Notes: generated by a model from the letters alone, not told the origin. Shown: positions 31,155-39,197, counted from the stretch's first letter. The stretch is 40,966 nt of DNA from Phycisphaerae bacterium (GCA_030612705.1 JAUWNI010000025.1:1-40966); one strand, 5' to 3'. Numbers and translations: made by a program.

Positions 31155-32051
31155 TCACGGGAGACTGCTGGCCGGTTTGCTGATTTCGCAATAGCTCTGG
31201 GTCAGGTCGTCGTTCGGCAGGGCCTTTTTGACGCGTTGAAATGCGGTGTGAGCCGCCTCGAAGTTGCCGCGCTGGAATTCCAGGAAGCCGAGAAGGAAAT
31301 GCACCTCGGGATGGGCGGCGTTCTTCCGTACCCATTCGTCCAACGTATCGGTGTAGCGGCTGAGCTCGCCGGCGTCCTGGTAATACTTATCCAAGTGCAA
31401 ATCGGCGTAGACCAGCTTGGGTTGTAGCTGCAACGCCCGCCGCAGGGCCAGCCCGGCCTCGCGATAATGTCCCCGAGCCAGTCGGGCCTGGGCCAGATGG
31501 ATTCGGCACGCCGGATCGGCCTGGTTCAGCTTGGCGGCCAACGTCAACGCCACGACGGCCCGCGCGTATTGCCCCTCCTTCATTAATTGCAACCCGGACA
31601 CGAGCGTCTGCTCGTGCTGACTGAGCAAACGCTCCTTACGCTGGGCCATGTCCTTTTCGTTGAAACGACGTCGGCGATCGTATTGTTCGTCGTACCGGCC
31701 GGCGTGATACGCATCGGACAACGACCGCTCCAAGCCGAAGGGTATGTTTCCATAAGAGCCGCCGTAGCGAGAATAGAGCGGGATTCCCAGCAGGCGATCG
31801 CGGCGGTGACGGGGCACATGATGGTAGTAATAAGGTTGATCGCAACCGGCCCGCAGGTCGCGTACCAACACCCGTGGTTCGCGGGCGGTGACGGCCAGCG
31901 CGGGTTTGGGCGTCTCGACGCGCGTGGGCACGCGTTTGCCGTCGTCGATCACGCCTGCCGGCTTCTCGTCGTCCGCCTGTACCGCTACAGCCAAAAGGAT
32001 TGCAACCCCCAGGATAGTGCTCAAACGGAAGCCGTGTGTGTGCAGGAACAT
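31155..32051 (-). CDS. Exported TPR protein
   Basis: The product has 298 residues from ATG 32051, 8 nt after AAGGAG; the longer open frame upstream has no coding character. A signal peptide (MFLHTHGFRLSTILGVAILLAVAVQA) is followed by a linker rich in Tyr/His/Arg (YYYHHVPRHRRDR). From ~residue 150 there are four TPR-like units (LVSGLQLMKEGQYARAVVALTLAAKLNQAD; ACRIHLAQARLARGHYREAGLALRRALQLQPK; PEVHFLLGFLEFQRGNFEAAHTAFQRVKKALP). Such periplasmic TPR proteins serve as scaffolds. It is divergent from the activase gene at 32343, with which it shares an upstream region of 291 nt. Confidence 0.84.
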   Translation of the reverse strand: MFLHTHGFRLSTILGVAILLAVAVQADDEKPAGVIDDGKRVPTRVETPKPALAVTAREPRVLVRDLRAGCDQPYYYHHVPRHRRDRLLGIPLYSRYGGSYGNIPFGLERSLSDAYHAGRYDEQYDRRRRFNEKDMAQRKERLLSQHEQTLVSGLQLMKEGQYARAVVALTLAAKLNQADPACRIHLAQARLARGHYREAGLALRRALQLQPKLVYADLHLDKYYQDAGELSRYTDTLDEWVRKNAAHPEVHFLLGFLEFQRGNFEAAHTAFQRVKKALPNDDLTQSYCEISKPASSLP

Positions 32052-32342
32052 GGCGACACTCCTTCGTTTGATGTGTCCTATATGGTAATGATACGCGCTC
32101 GGCTCGGAAATGCAGCAGCAAAAATCGTCGTCAGGTACCTGCACGCGAATATTGAAAGATATTTAATTGCGATTTTCCCGCAGCCGAGTTACTTTCGCTC
32201 GGTTAGGTCGGATGTTACAAATATTGGCGGTTTTGAGCACAAATCGGCGCGGAAGTGTGCTATACGGTCGTTTCGTCCGGGTTGCTCGCGGTTGGAAATC
32301 AATGGTGCCGAAGTGGGGGCGGCTTGTCGGAGTAAATGATCG
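32052..32342. promoter_or_regulatory. Divergent promoter region before the activase locus
   Basis: These 291 bases are the most AT-rich non-coding stretch nearby (ATTGAAAGATATTTAATTGC at ~32150-32169). They lie between the divergent TPR and activase genes and should hold both promoters. CCGAGTTACTTTCGCTCGG at 32184-32202 forms a short hairpin that could be an operator. No regulator gene is adjacent. Confidence 0.5.
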
Positions 32343-35300
32343 ATGAGCATTCGCCTCGGAATTGACGTGGGAGCCGTCGGCGTCAAGGCGGCACTCGTGC
32401 TTCCGAAAGAACTGGTCGGGCCGATCCTTGATCGGAAAGGCGCGAGCGATGTATTGCGCTTGCTGAACACGCCGACGGTGTACGGTCAAGCGGTACTGCT
32501 CGCCAAACCCCGTCGGACACACGGCCGTCCGCTCGACGTTACCAGTGATTTGTTGACGGCAATAACGGATTACGTTTCGGCCGAGGATATTTCCCATCTG
32601 GCCCTGACTGGCTCGGGCGGCAAGATGGCGGCCGAGGTGCTCGGCGCGCCGACCTGCAACGAATTCCAAGCCTGCACCCGCGCGATCGACGCCCTCCACC
32701 GCCACGTGCGAACCGTCTTCGAGATCGGGGGCGAAGCCAGCCGCTACATCCGTTGCGAACCCGACCCCGGCAGCGGCACGCTGAGTATCTTCGACTATAG
32801 CGCCAACGGCGATTGCGCGGCGGGCACCGGGGCGTTTCTCGACCAGCAGGCGTCGCGATTGCAATTCGCGGTCGAGGATATCGGCAATATCGTCGAGCAG
32901 GCCGAACGGGCAGCCCAGATCGCCGGCCGATGCAGCGTCTTCGCCAAGAGCGACATGATCCACGCCCAGCAGAAGGGCTACGGACCGGCCGAAGTGTTGC
33001 GTGGCCTGTGCAACGCCGTCGCGCGCAATTTTAGGTCAGCCGTCGTTAAGGGCCGCACGCCCGTACCGCCGATTGCCTTGGTCGGCGGCGTTTCGGCAAA
33101 CACGGCGGTGGTCCGGGCGTTGCGCGAGGTCTTCGAGCTGCGCGACGGAGATCTGCTTGTGCCCGAGGCGGCCGAATCACTCGGCGCGGTCGGGGCCGCG
33201 TTGCTCGCGGGCGAAATCGGTGGTGCCGAAAGCGACGGTTTGCGCGGGTGCCTAGCCCGGATGCGCGCCGAGAGCGAGGGCAACGGTTACGCGTTTCCAA
33301 CCACTCCGCCACTCAGCATGGCGCGGGTCAAGCTGCTTCGTCGCGAGGTTAAACCGTACAAATTCCCGGAAGATCAGACGGTTGTCGATGCCTACATGGG
33401 TCTTGATATCGGCTCGGTCGGTACAAAGTTGGTATTGATCGACGAGCGGGGCGAGGTGATCTACTCGATTTTCACGCGCACCGACGGCCGGCCGATCGAA
33501 GTCGTCAGCCGCTGTCTGCGCGAGACCGAGGAAGCGGTCGGCTGGGGGGTGCGAGTCCGCGGCGTCGGGAGCACCGGTAGCGGGCGCGAACTGATCGGCG
33601 AGTTGGTCGGCGCCGACGGCATCAACGACGAAATCACCGCCCACAAAACCGGGGCCACCTTCGTCGGCGATCGACTGCTCGGAAAACGCCCCGACACGAT
33701 CTTCGAGGTCGGCGGGCAGGACAGCAAGTACATCAGTCTGCAACCCGAGTGTGGCACGGGCGTCTCGCCCGTGGAGGGGCATTCCACCGAAACCATCGTA
33801 GTCGACTTCACCATGAACGAGGCCTGCGCCGCCGGCACCGGCAGCTTTCTCGAAGAGCGTGCCGAAGAGCTGGGGGTTTCGATCAAGGGGCAGTTTGCCG
33901 AGCTGGCGCTCAGATCGAAGGCCCCGATCCGGCTCGGCGAACGTTGTACCGTTTTCATGGAGCGCGACGTCAACAGTTACATGCAGCGCGGCGCGCAGCG
34001 CGAGGACATCATTGCCGGTCTCGCGTACTCGATCGCGTACAACTACATCAACCGCGTCGTCCGCGGGCGACCGATCGGCGACTGCGTCTTTTTCCAGGGC
34101 GGCACCGCCTACAACGACGCCGTCGCCGCCGCTTTCAGTATGATCACCGGCAAGGAAATCATCGTCCCCCCGCACAATGTCCTGCTCGGCGCGATCGGGG
34201 TGGCCCTGCTGGCGAAAGAGAAGATCAAAGCCACGGGCGCCGCCACGCGTTTCCGCGGCTACGATCTCGAAAAGGTTGAATACACCCTGCGCGAGTTCAC
34301 CTGCAAGGGCTGCGGCAATCACTGCTCGATCCAGGAATTCACCGTCGCCGGCGAGAAGACCTACTGGGGTGACAAGTGTTCCAATCGCTATCGCAAGCAG
34401 GCCAAAACCGAGCGAAAACCGGTCATCCCCGACCTCGTCGCCAAACGTCACGAACTCCTCCACGCGGACGACGAGGGTGACCCGCCCGGCGCGACGACCA
34501 CCATCGGCATCCCGCTGGCAATGTACAGCTTCGACCTGCTCCCGCTCTGGCGGCGTTTCTTCCACGCCTGCGGGTTTCGCGTGGTAGTGTCAAGCGAGAC
34601 CAATCGGCAAACCGTGCGGATGGGGCTCGATCACGCCGTCGCCGAGCCGTGCTTCCCGATCATCGTCGCGCACGGCCACGTTGCCGAGTTGGTTAATCAA
34701 AATGTGGATTTCCTCTGGCTGCCGAACATCCTCACGGCCGAAACCGACGATCCCGACGAGCAAGCCTTCGTTTGCCCGTGGGGGCAGACGTTGCCGTTCG
34801 TGATCCGCCAGGTGCCGACGTTCCGCTCGTGGTACGGACGGGTTCTGTGCCCGACGATTCGTCTCAATGAAGGCCCCGAGCCCTTGAAACGTGTTCTGGT
34901 TCGCGCTGCCAAGGAGCTTGGCGTCCGCCGACGCGTTGCCGAAAAGGCGTTTGCCGCCGCCTGGGTCGATCATCAGCGTTTTCGATCTACGTATGCCAAG
35001 GCGGGCCGAGAGGCCCTCGATACTCTACAGCGCAGCGGCGAGCCGGGTATGGTGCTCGTCGGACGACCGTACAACGTTCACGATGCGGGCGTCAGTCTCT
35101 CAACGGCAAGGAAGCTGCGCGAGCGTTACGGCGTCAACGTCCTGCCGATCGATGCGTTGCCGCTCGACGGCATCGACATCAGTGACGTGAACGACAACAT
35201 GTTCTGGGCGTACGGTAAGCGCATCCTGGCGGCGGCGAAGCTCGTCGGCCGTCATGCGAACCTACACATTATCTACATCACGAACTTCAAATGCGGGCCG

Positions 35301-35528
35301 GATTCGTTCATCAAGGGCTTTATCCGCCCGGCCTCCGGAAAACCGTTTTTGACCTTGCAGTTCGACGGACATTCAAACGACGCCGGCACGATGACCCGGT
35401 GTGAGGCGTATCTGGATAGCAAAGGGATACTGCGATGGTGGCGAAAGTATCAGAGCAAACCCGTGGAAGCAGTCTCGAAGGACGCACACTCTATTTCCCG
35501 CAAATGTCCTACGCCACTGCCACGCTGA
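32343..35528 (+). CDS. Double BadF/HgdC-type activase with DUF2229 domain, PlsA/GeR-like
   Basis: The 1061-residue product starts at ATG 32343, about 10 nt after GGAG. Two BadF/BadG/HgdC ATPase domains stand in tandem. The first (~3-295) has LGIDVGAVGVK, DCAAGTGAFLD (Cys158) and RCSVF (Cys197). The second (~350-625) has MGLDIGSVGTK, ACAAGTGSFLEE (Cys495) and RCTVF (Cys535). Both pairs are the cysteines that ligate the bridging 4Fe-4S cluster in HgdC. A CX2CX3C set (654-661, plus 679) and a DUF2229 domain (~715-930, GIPLAMYSFDLLPLW, AVAEPCFPIIVAHGH) follow. The family uses ATP to push low-potential electrons into a 2-hydroxyacyl-CoA dehydratase-like partner. This fusion matches PlsA/GeR proteins of ether-lipid synthesis. 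A TGVSPV palindrome sits at 472-477. Confidence 0.88.
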   Translation: MSIRLGIDVGAVGVKAALVLPKELVGPILDRKGASDVLRLLNTPTVYGQAVLLAKPRRTHGRPLDVTSDLLTAITDYVSAEDISHLALTGSGGKMAAEVLGAPTCNEFQACTRAIDALHRHVRTVFEIGGEASRYIRCEPDPGSGTLSIFDYSANGDCAAGTGAFLDQQASRLQFAVEDIGNIVEQAERAAQIAGRCSVFAKSDMIHAQQKGYGPAEVLRGLCNAVARNFRSAVVKGRTPVPPIALVGGVSANTAVVRALREVFELRDGDLLVPEAAESLGAVGAALLAGEIGGAESDGLRGCLARMRAESEGNGYAFPTTPPLSMARVKLLRREVKPYKFPEDQTVVDAYMGLDIGSVGTKLVLIDERGEVIYSIFTRTDGRPIEVVSRCLRETEEAVGWGVRVRGVGSTGSGRELIGELVGADGINDEITAHKTGATFVGDRLLGKRPDTIFEVGGQDSKYISLQPECGTGVSPVEGHSTETIVVDFTMNEACAAGTGSFLEERAEELGVSIKGQFAELALRSKAPIRLGERCTVFMERDVNSYMQRGAQREDIIAGLAYSIAYNYINRVVRGRPIGDCVFFQGGTAYNDAVAAAFSMITGKEIIVPPHNVLLGAIGVALLAKEKIKATGAATRFRGYDLEKVEYTLREFTCKGCGNHCSIQEFTVAGEKTYWGDKCSNRYRKQAKTERKPVIPDLVAKRHELLHADDEGDPPGATTTIGIPLAMYSFDLLPLWRRFFHACGFRVVVSSETNRQTVRMGLDHAVAEPCFPIIVAHGHVAELVNQNVDFLWLPNILTAETDDPDEQAFVCPWGQTLPFVIRQVPTFRSWYGRVLCPTIRLNEGPEPLKRVLVRAAKELGVRRRVAEKAFAAAWVDHQRFRSTYAKAGREALDTLQRSGEPGMVLVGRPYNVHDAGVSLSTARKLRERYGVNVLPIDALPLDGIDISDVNDNMFWAYGKRILAAAKLVGRHANLHIIYITNFKCGPDSFIKGFIRPASGKPFLTLQFDGHSNDAGTMTRCEAYLDSKGILRWWRKYQSKPVEAVSKDAHSISRKCPTPLPR
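33755..33773. repeat. CACGGGCG/CGCCCGTG palindrome inside the activase gene
   Basis: CACGGGCG-TCT-CGCCCGTG is a perfect palindrome encoding GTGVSPV in frame. A near copy (one mismatch in 17 nt) lies in intergenic DNA at 36890-36906. It falls between the conserved SKYISLQ and VVDFTMNEACAAGTG strands of the second BadF domain, where family members usually have a short turn. Confidence 0.85.
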
Positions 35529-36730
35529 CGGCGGCGTCTTTTCGCTCGGCCGACATCGAAACGGCACTCGTGCCCGACTCCGACGCCGACACGCTCGAAC
35601 TCGCGGGATTCCACAGCGGCGGGGAGGAGTGTTTGCCGCACAAGATCACGCTCGGCGATTTCCTCAAGGTTTGTCGGACACCCGGCTTCGATCCGCGAAA
35701 GACCGCCTTGTTCATGCCGCGAGCCGAGGGGCCGTGCCGTTTCGGACAATATGCCCCGTACTTGCGGCAAGTATTCGACGAGCTCGGGTATGGCGATGTC
35801 CTGGTCATGTCACCGTCGAGTGCCGACGCCTATCAGGGTATCGGTGAGCAAGCCGGCGAGCTAATGCACACGGTCTGGATGGGCATCGTCCTGGCCGACC
35901 TGGCTTCGCGTTTTATGCTCAAGACCCGGCCGTACGAGACTAACGCCGGCGACGCCGATGCCTGCTTCCGCGCGGCGTTGGCGGAGTTCGGCGAGGTGTT
36001 GGCCCTGCGCGATCTCTCGCCGAAGGAGCGGCTCGGTCGGCTGGTGGAGCGGGTCAAGACGATGCGCGATCGTTTTCGCGCGGTTCCGACCAACTATGTC
36101 AAGGGGCGTCCGCTGATCGGCCTGGTCGGCGAAATCTTCTGCCGACTCAACACATTCGCCAACGAAGACCTGGCTCGGCGGGTCGAACAGTTAGGCGGCG
36201 AGTGCTGGCTGTCCGACACGCCGGAGTGGATCTGGTATACCAACTGGTGTCGCGAGACGGACGCGATCCGCGAGCGGGGGCGCTTCAGCGCCCGGTATCT
36301 CAAGCGCAAACTCAAGTCGCATGTACAGCATCGTTACGAGCAGGCGCTGCTCGCGCCGGTCCACGACGATTTCAAGGGGTACGAGGAGCCGCACGACGTG
36401 CGCGAGGTGCTCGACGCAGCTTGGCCCTACCTGCCGGCCGACGGCGCGCTGGGCGAGATGGTGCTGAGCACCGGCAAGGCGATCTACCTTTACCATAAGG
36501 GTGCCGACGGAGTGATCGACATCAGCCCGTTTACCTGCATGAACGGGATTATCTGCGATGCGATCTATCCCGCGGTCAGCGCGGACCACGATGACATGCC
36601 GATGCGGATCTTCTACTTCGACAAGGCCAACACAGACATCGACCGTGATCTGGAGATTTTTCTCGATCTGGCCCGGGCGTATCAGCGGCGAAAACGCCAC
36701 CCGCGAATCTACCCGGACTATTTCGCGTGA
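35435..36730 (+). CDS. HgdB/COG3580-like dehydratase-type subunit, partner of the activase
   Basis: The 431-residue product's ATG 35435 follows AAAGGGA by ~8 nt and lies 94 nt inside the end of the activase gene in another frame, so it is translationally linked to it. The sequence belongs to the 2-hydroxyglutaryl-CoA dehydratase-related group: GRTLYFPQMSYATATLTAASFRS, SGGEECLPHKITLGDFL, PRAEGPCRFGQYAPYLRQVF, GLVGEIFCRLNTFANEDLARRVEQLGGE, and ISPFTCMNGIICDAIYP. Conserved cysteines (GGEEC, GPC, FTC, IIC) could hold a 4Fe-4S cluster. In one-piece PlsA-type proteins this module is fused to the activase. Predicted role: the reductive step on a lipid or acyl-CoA substrate, fed with electrons by the activase. 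Assignment to lipids is inference. Confidence 0.85.
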   Translation: MVAKVSEQTRGSSLEGRTLYFPQMSYATATLTAASFRSADIETALVPDSDADTLELAGFHSGGEECLPHKITLGDFLKVCRTPGFDPRKTALFMPRAEGPCRFGQYAPYLRQVFDELGYGDVLVMSPSSADAYQGIGEQAGELMHTVWMGIVLADLASRFMLKTRPYETNAGDADACFRAALAEFGEVLALRDLSPKERLGRLVERVKTMRDRFRAVPTNYVKGRPLIGLVGEIFCRLNTFANEDLARRVEQLGGECWLSDTPEWIWYTNWCRETDAIRERGRFSARYLKRKLKSHVQHRYEQALLAPVHDDFKGYEEPHDVREVLDAAWPYLPADGALGEMVLSTGKAIYLYHKGADGVIDISPFTCMNGIICDAIYPAVSADHDDMPMRIFYFDKANTDIDRDLEIFLDLARAYQRRKRHPRIYPDYFA

Positions 36731-36739
36731 GTAAAATGC

Positions 36740-36906
36740 CTGGCAGTCCGCCGCAAAAGTTGGTGTTGGAAGGGTGGCCCACCTCTTTAGAGGTGGGGGA
36801 CACGAATAGGGCCTCGATTCGCGTCCCCCACGGCTAAAGCCATGGGCCACCCATCCTTGAGTTCTATTAGCTATAAATCGAAGGATGGTACGGGCGTCCC
36901 GCCCGT
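36740..36906. repeat. Composite repeat region with 81-nt palindrome, copy 3
   Basis: CAGTCCGCCGCAAAA (36745-36759) belongs to the GTAGCGG repeat family. At 36772-36852 lies copy 3 of the 81-nt palindrome, with left sub-hairpin ACCTCTTTAGAGGT and right ACGGCTAAAGCCAT. ACGGGCGTCCCGCCCGT (36890-36906) is the intergenic sibling of the palindrome inside the activase gene. It separates the activase pair from the radical SAM gene. Confidence 0.82.
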
Positions 36907-36924
36907 CGGAATCGAAGGAGTGAA

Positions 36925-36963
36925 ATGAACGGTCGAGCAGGAGTGGAAAATGGTGCGGTCTGA
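36925..36963 (+). CDS. Possible 12-residue leader peptide overlapping the radical SAM start
   Basis: ATG 36925 has a perfect AAGGAG four nucleotides upstream and encodes MNGRAGVENGAV before TGA at 36961. It overlaps the start of the radical SAM gene (36950) in another frame, so ribosomes ending here could re-initiate there. Coding is not proven. It could be a chance frame, with AAGGAG being a second SD for the main gene. Confidence 0.35.
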   Translation: MNGRAGVENGAV

Positions 36964-38947
36964 CACACAGCGGAAAGGGATCCCCCCAACGGCCGGCAAG
37001 GGATCGCTCGATCCGCTGGTAGCGGACGGATCGAGCATCGATCATCTGTGCCGCCTGCGCGCCGCCGCGCCGCCTACCGATGAAACCCAGCGCTCCGGGC
37101 TTCTTCACCGTCCGATCGACGAGATCAAGCGTGTTGCCGTCTCCGCCGAAGATGCGCGCACCGAGTTGGAACGTTACAAGCTCTCGCTGCGCAAGTACTC
37201 ACCTGTGCAGAAGGGCATCGCCGGTCTGCCGTGGATCGGCCGATGGCAGTGCGTCAAGTGTAACGAAACGGTGCCTGGTCAGTTCGTCTACGATGCCGAC
37301 GAAGACGCGATCTATCTCGAAACCAACTGCCCAAACTGTGGCAACGGTCGCGAGCGGCACCACGACGTGCTGTTCGTCAAAAACAAACCCGGTAGTAATC
37401 GGCCGCATCAGCCGGCGCGTACACACAAGGGCTCGCCGATTCGTCCGATCGTCCAGGAGCTGCCCAAGACCGTCGAAACACTCTGCCCCGAATGCCGCTG
37501 CATCATCCTCGGTCGCTACTACGTCAAGGATGACATCGTCTGGATCGAGAAGACTTGTCCCGAGCACGGCTACTTCCGCGACAAGATCAACACCGACGTT
37601 ACGCTCTATTTGAAAGGTACTCGTAGCGGCTGGCAGGACGAGCGGGGCGTCTACGAGCCGCAAGTCGAGGGGGCGGGACACTGCCCGAGCGACTGCGGGC
37701 TGTGCAACCAGCATCACAGCGCCTCGTGCCTGGCCCAGATCGACCTTACCAACCGCTGCAACCTGAGCTGCCCGGTTTGCTTTGCCAACGCCAACGCCGC
37801 CGGCTACGTCGCCGAGCCTGATTATGATATGGTCGTCGAGTATCTGCGGTCGCTGCGCAACCAGCATCCGTACCCGGCGACGGCGATCCAGTTCACCGGC
37901 GGCGAGCCGACCATCCACCCCGATTTTCACCGCATCGTGAAAAAAGCCAACGAGATGGGCTTCTCGCACGTACAGATCGCGACCAACGGCATCAAGCTCG
38001 CCGAGCGCGAGTTCGCCGAGCGCGTCGCCGAGGCCGGGCTGCACACGCTCTACCTCCAGTTCGACGGGCTGGACGACGAGCTTTACAAGCAGATGCGCGG
38101 CCGGCCGCTGCTCGAAACGAAGTTGGCGTGTATTGAGAATTGCCGTCAAAACGACATCAAAGTTTGCCTGGTGCCGACGATCATCAACAATTTCAACAAC
38201 CATCAGGTGGGTGAGATTTTCCACTTCGCGGCGGAAAACGCCGACGTGATCAACGCGATCAGCTATCAGCCGGTCGCGATCACCGGGCGGATCGATAGGC
38301 GGAAGCTGGAGCAGATGCGTTACACGCTCGGCGATCTGGCGCACGACCTCGCCGATGCGAGCGGAGCCGACGTGCAGCGCGACATGTTTCCGCTCAGCGT
38401 GATCCCGCCGCTGTCACGAATCATGCAGGTGCTCGACGGCAAGCCGAAGATTCGTCCGAGCTGTCACAGCGACTGCGCTTTCGGCACTTACTTTTTCATC
38501 ACGCCCGAGAAAGAGGCGATCCCGATACCGAAGCTGTTCGACATTTTCAAGTTCTTCGGCGGCTTCAACGAGCTGTACTTCAAGATCACCGGTAAACGCG
38601 CCGACGGCAAGGCCAACCGGCTCGACAAGCTCGCGATCTGCTGGCATTTTCTCAAGAGCTACAACTGGCGAAGCTTCGATCGCCGAATCAACCCCTTCAC
38701 CTTCATCCACGCCCTGCGCGGCATGACCAACAAGCACCGCGGCCGCGGCGAGACGGGCAAAAAAACATATCGCACACTCATGGCCGCCGGCATGCACTTC
38801 ATGGATGCCTACAACTTCGACGTCGAACGCATCAAACGCTGCGTGATCCTCTACAGCACCCCCGACGGCGTCTACCCGTTCTGCACCATCAACGGCGGCC
38901 CGGAATACCGCCCATACCTCGAGCGAATGATTGCCCGGCAAACGTAA
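36950..38947 (+). CDS. Tes-family radical SAM enzyme (tetraether synthase-like)
   Basis: The 665-residue product's ATG 36950 follows GGAG by 7 nt. The core matches the COG1964/Tes family. Rubredoxin-like knuckles are CPECRC (179-184) and CPEHG (203-207). A cluster motif is CPSDCGLC (245-252, plus Cys260), the radical SAM motif is CNLSCPVC (C270, C274, C277), and GGEPT (317), TNG (345) and LYLQFDGLDDELYKQMRG follow. Late cysteines 505, 509, 631 and 645 could hold an auxiliary cluster. Archaeal Tes joins isoprenoid tails carbon to carbon to make tetraether lipids; bacterial homologues are candidates for membrane-spanning lipids. An extra N-terminal region (1-170) repeats the knuckle (C101, C104, C127, C130). 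The activase pair upstream supports a lipid role. Substrate not proven. Confidence 0.87.
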   Translation: MVRSDTQRKGIPPTAGKGSLDPLVADGSSIDHLCRLRAAAPPTDETQRSGLLHRPIDEIKRVAVSAEDARTELERYKLSLRKYSPVQKGIAGLPWIGRWQCVKCNETVPGQFVYDADEDAIYLETNCPNCGNGRERHHDVLFVKNKPGSNRPHQPARTHKGSPIRPIVQELPKTVETLCPECRCIILGRYYVKDDIVWIEKTCPEHGYFRDKINTDVTLYLKGTRSGWQDERGVYEPQVEGAGHCPSDCGLCNQHHSASCLAQIDLTNRCNLSCPVCFANANAAGYVAEPDYDMVVEYLRSLRNQHPYPATAIQFTGGEPTIHPDFHRIVKKANEMGFSHVQIATNGIKLAEREFAERVAEAGLHTLYLQFDGLDDELYKQMRGRPLLETKLACIENCRQNDIKVCLVPTIINNFNNHQVGEIFHFAAENADVINAISYQPVAITGRIDRRKLEQMRYTLGDLAHDLADASGADVQRDMFPLSVIPPLSRIMQVLDGKPKIRPSCHSDCAFGTYFFITPEKEAIPIPKLFDIFKFFGGFNELYFKITGKRADGKANRLDKLAICWHFLKSYNWRSFDRRINPFTFIHALRGMTNKHRGRGETGKKTYRTLMAAGMHFMDAYNFDVERIKRCVILYSTPDGVYPFCTINGGPEYRPYLERMIARQT

Positions 38948-38958
38948 TATCCGCAAAT

Positions 38959-39074
38959 CACGGACAAACGATACGGCTGTTTGTCCGTGGCACCCGTCCC
39001 GGCCACACGCCCGCCGGGTCGATATCCCGACTTACACTGGGTGCCACGGACAAGCGGCAGTTTGCTTGTCCGTG
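38959..39074. repeat. Compound inverted repeat of two TTGTCCGTG palindromes
   Basis: Palindromes CACGGACAAACGATACGGCTG and onward (38959-38989) and CACGGACAAGCGGCAGTTTG and onward (39045-39074) face each other. Their outer arms TTGTCCGTGGCACCC and GGGTGCCACGGACAA pair over 15 nt across a ~43-nt spacer. The second is the exact reverse complement of 29302-29331. It fills most of the gap after the radical SAM gene and may end its transcript. Confidence 0.8.
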
Positions 39075-39151
39075 CTTTCAATACGAAGAGCCGAAGCACT
39101 TGTGGATCGCGGTCCTGAACGTATGCTTGTGCGTAGATTCGGATTCAAAAC

Positions 39152-39167
39152 CTAGTGCTCCGCCACA
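39152..39167. repeat. Single copy of the CTAGTGCTCCGCCACA end repeat
   Basis: CTAGTGCTCCGCCACA matches the left end of the 158-bp element at 17197 (14-15 shared positions) and is followed by TTGAATTGA, as that element is by CTCAATTGA. No matching right end is seen nearby, so it is a solo end or a remnant. Confidence 0.6.
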
Positions 39168-39197
39168 GTTGAATTGACGGGCAGTATCGACTGATGT

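Noticed and set aside
33252-34565. 437-codon open frame antisense to the activase gene
   Set aside because: It is a shadow of the strongly conserved BadF domains. The translation shows no domain and no start signal.
37199-38344. 381-codon open frame antisense to the radical SAM gene
   Set aside because: It is a shadow of well-conserved codons in the Tes-like gene.
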